The position numbers were made by a program, and so were the translations under genes. Of a DNA stretch of 64,000 nucleotides, positions 61,425 to 64,000 are shown piece after piece. The notes under the pieces were generated by a model. That model did no database searches. It was not told the origin of the DNA and saw only the letters and a program-made list of their open reading frames with translations. How positions within the stretch are numbered: the stretch's first letter is position 1; the number at the start of each line of letters is the position of its first letter. Source of the stretch: Capilliphycus salinus (GTDB lineage Bacteria; Cyanobacteriota; Cyanobacteriia; Cyanobacteriales; Microcoleaceae). The stretch lies in the NCBI RefSeq assembly GCF_047276495.1, contig NZ_CP178543.1, positions 2,604,001 through 2,668,000 of the forward strand, given 5' to 3'.

Positions 61425-61961
61425 TCATCGCCACTGAAGGGCGTCTCCAACGGCTTCGGTAGTTGAAGGTTGGATGACTTCTCCCTGAAGCAATTGAGCG
61501 ATCGCAACTTTGAGATAGGGCCTACTGACGGACTCGGCTGAGTTGGGGTTGTCATCAATTTGGCCGCGATAACGGATTATTCCCTGTTGATCCAGTAAGA
61601 AAACTTCTGGAATCACTTTCGCCCCAAAGCAATGAGCAACATCTTGAGTTACGTCCCGAATATAGGGAAAATTCAGGTGATTGCTTTGTGCAAATTCCTT
61701 CATGTTCTCAAAGCTATCTTCTGGAGATCGGATCGCATCGTTAGCGTTTATCCCAATCAGGGTAACGCCGACATCGGCATACTCCTGTTGAAGCTGTTTG
61801 AGACGCTCTAGATACAGATGTACATTAGAGCATTGATTCGACATGAAAATCACAGCAACTGCCCTATACCGTTCTAAATATCGCGCTAAATGATGCACCT
61901 CGCCATCTATTCCGGGCAGTTCAAAATCGGGAGCATAACTATTAATTGCAGTACCCTTCAT
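61425..61961 (-). CDS. thioredoxin-fold peroxiredoxin-like protein
   Basis: 178 residues from ATG 61961 (MKGTAINSYAPDFELPGIDG); upstream in-frame codons to 62021 fall in the structured RNA region and are not used. AhpC/TSA-like fold: VAVIFMSNQCSNVHLYLERL, GINANDAIRSPEDSFENM, and VIPEVFLLDQQGIIRYRGQIDD. The usual NHCPYV motif of this family reads NQCSNV, keeping one Cys. Probably a thiol peroxidase or thioredoxin-related reductase in the cytoplasm. Follows the structured RNA candidate on the same strand. Confidence 0.82.
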   Translation of the reverse strand: MKGTAINSYAPDFELPGIDGEVHHLARYLERYRAVAVIFMSNQCSNVHLYLERLKQLQQEYADVGVTLIGINANDAIRSPEDSFENMKEFAQSNHLNFPYIRDVTQDVAHCFGAKVIPEVFLLDQQGIIRYRGQIDDNPNSAESVSRPYLKVAIAQLLQGEVIQPSTTEAVGDALQWR

Positions 61962-61984
61962 GTTTAGACGTATTGCCAAATCTC

Positions 61985-62400
61985 TATCACGAAATGTTGC
62001 CGGGAGCGCGGAAGCCGCCAAATTCTATTTGGTAGACCAAGCGCGACCCGTGCGGTTAAAACCGCCGCCCCTAAAAGGGGAGGGGGTATGGTTGCCCCCA
62101 GTCTCCATTTCTGGAGTAAAGTTAGCCTCGCCAAAGTTATCGGTCGGTACTATCGCTCATAGCACGGTCTTACCCCTCGTAGGACTGTTTAACTACTTGC
62201 TTCTAGAGCATGGGACTGGCTTACGCATCCCAAGGTAGGAACTTTTACTCTTACCGATAACGTAGTCCTCAAAGGACTTAGGCTGGTCAGCTACCGCACA
62301 TAGAGAGGGATTCTTTGCCCCGTCTATGCGCGAGCGGGGTGCTGACAACAATAAACTAGCCGCATTCGCTTCAGTAGACCGATGCTCTCACCCCTAATTT
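61985..62400 (-). ncRNA. large structured RNA candidate, possibly standalone IscB-type omega RNA (HEARO-like)
   Basis: About 415 bp without coding pattern but rich in helices: GTCAGC/GCTGAC (62286-62291 with 62341-62346), CGCACATAG/CTATGCGCG (62295-62303 with 62324-62332), GTCCT/AGGAC (62265-62277), CTCCA/TGGAG (62103-62116), GGGGG/CCCCC (62082-62099), CCCC/GGGG (62068-62080), CGGTT/AACCG (62053-62064). On the minus strand the 5' part reads GTGAGAGCATCGGTCTACTG then AAGCGAATGCGGCTAG. The order of elements recalls HEARO/IscB omega RNAs, common as standalone copies in filamentous cyanobacteria, but I recognise this from memory only. No iscB gene is present. Confidence 0.45.
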
Positions 62401-62456
62401 AACTCACAATCTGAAAATTCCCTAATTCTTAGCGGGGGATGGGGGATTAAAAGTCT

Positions 62457-63371
62457 TTAGGACAGTAAACCTGTGGCCAGGGCATGATATCCGATTAATT
62501 TGTAAGTCAGTTTGGCGGCGGTAAACTCGGAAACCACACAATCAGCGACGGGGGCCAATTCCATCACGTCGCAACCGATAACCGTGTGAGTGGTAAATAA
62601 ACGGCGCAAAAAGGCTAACAAACCGTACCAATTCAATCCTCCGGGTTCGGGCGTTCCGACTCCGGGCATGGAACTGGGGTCTATCCCGTCTAAATCGATC
62701 GTCAAAAAGACCCGTTTTGTGGGGATGGCGGCGATCGCTTTTTCGATCCAGTCGGGTTGAGTGGCTATCTCTCGCGCCCAAAATACGGGTAATTGTTTTT
62801 CTTTGATCAAATGGGCTTCTTCGATGCACAAACTGCGAATTCCCACCTGTACCGTTGGCAGTCCCATTTCTACCACTCGCCGCATGACGCAAGCATGATT
62901 GTGAATTGTCCCTTCATATTCGTAGCGCAAATCCCCGTGAGCGTCAATTTGAACGACGGTAAAGGGTTCATCGGATAGCTGTTGATAGCCGGCGACGACT
63001 CCTGCGGTAATGCTGTGTTCCCCGCCTAAGGCGATCACAAATTTACCGGACTTTGCCAAATCGTAAACGGTTTGTTGGGTAACTCGCAGCATTTCTTCGG
63101 AGGAGACGGCTTGGCTGCGGGTATCGGCGATGGGAGGATGGGTGTAAATTCCCACCGCAAAACAGACTTCTCGATCCAACTCGTCGTCGTAGCATTCTAG
63201 CTGATGAGAGGCATCTAACAGGGCTTCTGGGCCTTTTTGACAGCCTTTTCGATAGCTGGTTGTTGCTTCAAAGGGAATCGGTAAAATGGCGATCTGGGCG
63301 GTTTCGGCGTCGGGTACGATTTCTGAGCCTAAAAAATCAACAAGGGAAGTTGAGGTTAGGGTTGATGTCAT
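62457..63371 (-). CDS. speB: agmatinase / arginase family ureohydrolase
   Basis: 304 residues. Mn-binding motifs ALGGEHSITAG, VVQIDAHGDLR, and LTIDLDGIDPSSMPGVGTPEPGG are all present. Converts agmatine to putrescine and urea (polyamine synthesis); members annotated speB in cyanobacteria may also act on related guanidines. ATG 63371. Downstream of the secernin-like gene on the same strand, about 104 bp apart. Confidence 0.92.
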   Translation of the reverse strand: MTSTLTSTSLVDFLGSEIVPDAETAQIAILPIPFEATTSYRKGCQKGPEALLDASHQLECYDDELDREVCFAVGIYTHPPIADTRSQAVSSEEMLRVTQQTVYDLAKSGKFVIALGGEHSITAGVVAGYQQLSDEPFTVVQIDAHGDLRYEYEGTIHNHACVMRRVVEMGLPTVQVGIRSLCIEEAHLIKEKQLPVFWAREIATQPDWIEKAIAAIPTKRVFLTIDLDGIDPSSMPGVGTPEPGGLNWYGLLAFLRRLFTTHTVIGCDVMELAPVADCVVSEFTAAKLTYKLIGYHALATGLLS

Positions 63372-63475
63372 TTGAGCGTTCTAAGGGATGAGTGATGGTT
63401 AAATAACACAATGCCATCCTAAATTTTGACACATTTATTCCCGGCTTGAAGACGAATTTAGAACTATCAATAAAA

Positions 63476-64000
63476 TTAAATCCGTTTTCCGATAGAATGT
63501 TGTACAAATGTATTGCTAAAGGTTTTCTGCTTGTATTCTTGTTCGCAGGGATGAGGCTGTTCGATGAACCAATGTTCGCATCGCTCTGAAGATAGAGAAG
63601 AAATTTGACTTCCGGTGGTTTCAAATCCGCCGTGCATACAAATATTGCCTTTATGATCGCGTAAAATGGCTTGGGCGGTGTCGAGTGTAAATTCACCTTC
63701 GTTGAGTTGACACAAGAGTTTTACCCGTCCTTCTCGCGAGTCGTGGGAGGGAATCTGTAGCCCGCCTTCGGAAAATATCTCGGCAAAATCAAAATCTTTT
63801 TCGCTGTGACACCATCCCATTTCTATGGCGTAAGGAATCAGTTGGGGATGTCGTAAATCGCCTTGATTGCGAATACTTAAATCGTTAGAAATTGAACGTG
63901 TTCCGCTGGTAATCTGTTCGGCTATCCAATATTTTCCGGCGGTTTCTAAGACCCAAGCTTCTCTCGGATCGGCAATAATAAATGAGTTGTGATAATTAAA
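63476..64000 (-). CDS. secernin-like C69 family peptidase (5' end outside window)
   Basis: 174 residues visible, frame open to the window end. YHNSFIIADPREAWVLETAG, ISNDLSIRNQGDLRHP, FTLDTAQAILRDHKGNICMH and HGGFETTGSQISSL are typical of secernin/dipeptidase A proteins (N-terminal-nucleophile hydrolases). The catalytic N-terminal Cys lies outside the window. The C-terminus ends EYKQKTFSNTFVQHSIGKRI, shorter than usual secernins after the PHPC motif, so it may be truncated or frameshifted. Confidence 0.78.
   Translation of the reverse strand, partial: FNYHNSFIIADPREAWVLETAGKYWIAEQITSGTRSISNDLSIRNQGDLRHPQLIPYAIEMGWCHSEKDFDFAEIFSEGGLQIPSHDSREGRVKLLCQLNEGEFTLDTAQAILRDHKGNICMHGGFETTGSQISSLSSERCEHWFIEQPHPCEQEYKQKTFSNTFVQHSIGKRI

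Noticed and set aside
61962..62238. Small plus-strand open frame (92 codons) and N-terminal extension of the thioredoxin-fold gene
   Set aside because: Both lie in the structured RNA tract, lack ribosome binding sites and family similarity.
61985..62400. Structured RNA as tmRNA, RNase P RNA or group II intron
   Set aside because: None of the hallmark ends or domain V sequence were found.

Overview
The window looks like a chromosome segment of a filamentous (Oscillatoriales-like) cyanobacterium. Evidence: an apcA-apcB-apcC allophycocyanin core operon, a PSI-accumulation-factor homologue, phytochrome/cyanobacteriochrome-type GAF domains, many GCGATCGC (HIP1) octamers, heptanucleotide short tandem repeats, and a small secreted peptide ending exactly in RGSGR, the PatS/PatX signalling pentapeptide. 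No rRNA, tRNA or CRISPR array was recognised. Species was not assigned.

Layout. (1) 1-9.2 kb is a signalling block: Hpt-REC-REC-GGDEF, a lone receiver, a HisKA-EAL fusion, two coupled histidine kinases, an Rcp1-like receiver and an ethylene-receptor-like PAS kinase. (2) 9.6-19 kb is mostly housekeeping: a peptide-binding lipoprotein, argC, a GT2-TPR protein, a fasciclin protein, a secreted MBL-fold protein, a dgkA-trpG pair with overlapping ends, ybeY, a DUF3285-like protein and a PSI accumulation factor. (3) 19.2-25.7 kb holds three paralogous coiled-coil membrane proteins sharing a duplicated C-terminal helical module; the central one (about 1,087 codons) is interrupted by a single in-frame TAA. 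Foldback repeats lie between them. (4) 25.9-27.8 kb is apcABC with a long, strongly structured leader and a hairpin between apcB and apcC, followed by a solo tnpB. (5) 29-35 kb: a large acidic disordered protein, an Hsp20, two tandem PatX-like secreted peptides, tldD. (6) 35-42 kb: a kinase with a degenerate ATPase domain, a type II restriction-modification pair, a NERD protein, a group 2 sigma factor and a GNAT. (7) 43-57 kb: a DXCF cyanobacteriochrome-GGDEF protein, tyrA, two pentapeptide-repeat paralogues, a degenerate DinG-like helicase and two GAF-kinases with bilin-type cysteines. (8) 57.5-64 kb: a helix-turn-helix gene between inverted repeats, a geranylgeranyl-reductase-like enzyme, pyrH-frr, a thioredoxin-fold protein preceded by a large structured RNA candidate, speB and a partial secernin-like peptidase.

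The candidates I rate as most novel are the tandem RGSGR-type peptides (32760-33289), the coiled-coil membrane protein cluster (19262-25674), the structured RNA at about 61985-62400 (minus strand, possibly a standalone IscB-type omega RNA), the apcA leader, and unusual signalling fusions (HisKA-EAL; ethylene-receptor-like domain with altered Cys/His spacing). All functional statements are inferred from sequence patterns read by eye; no database search was run.
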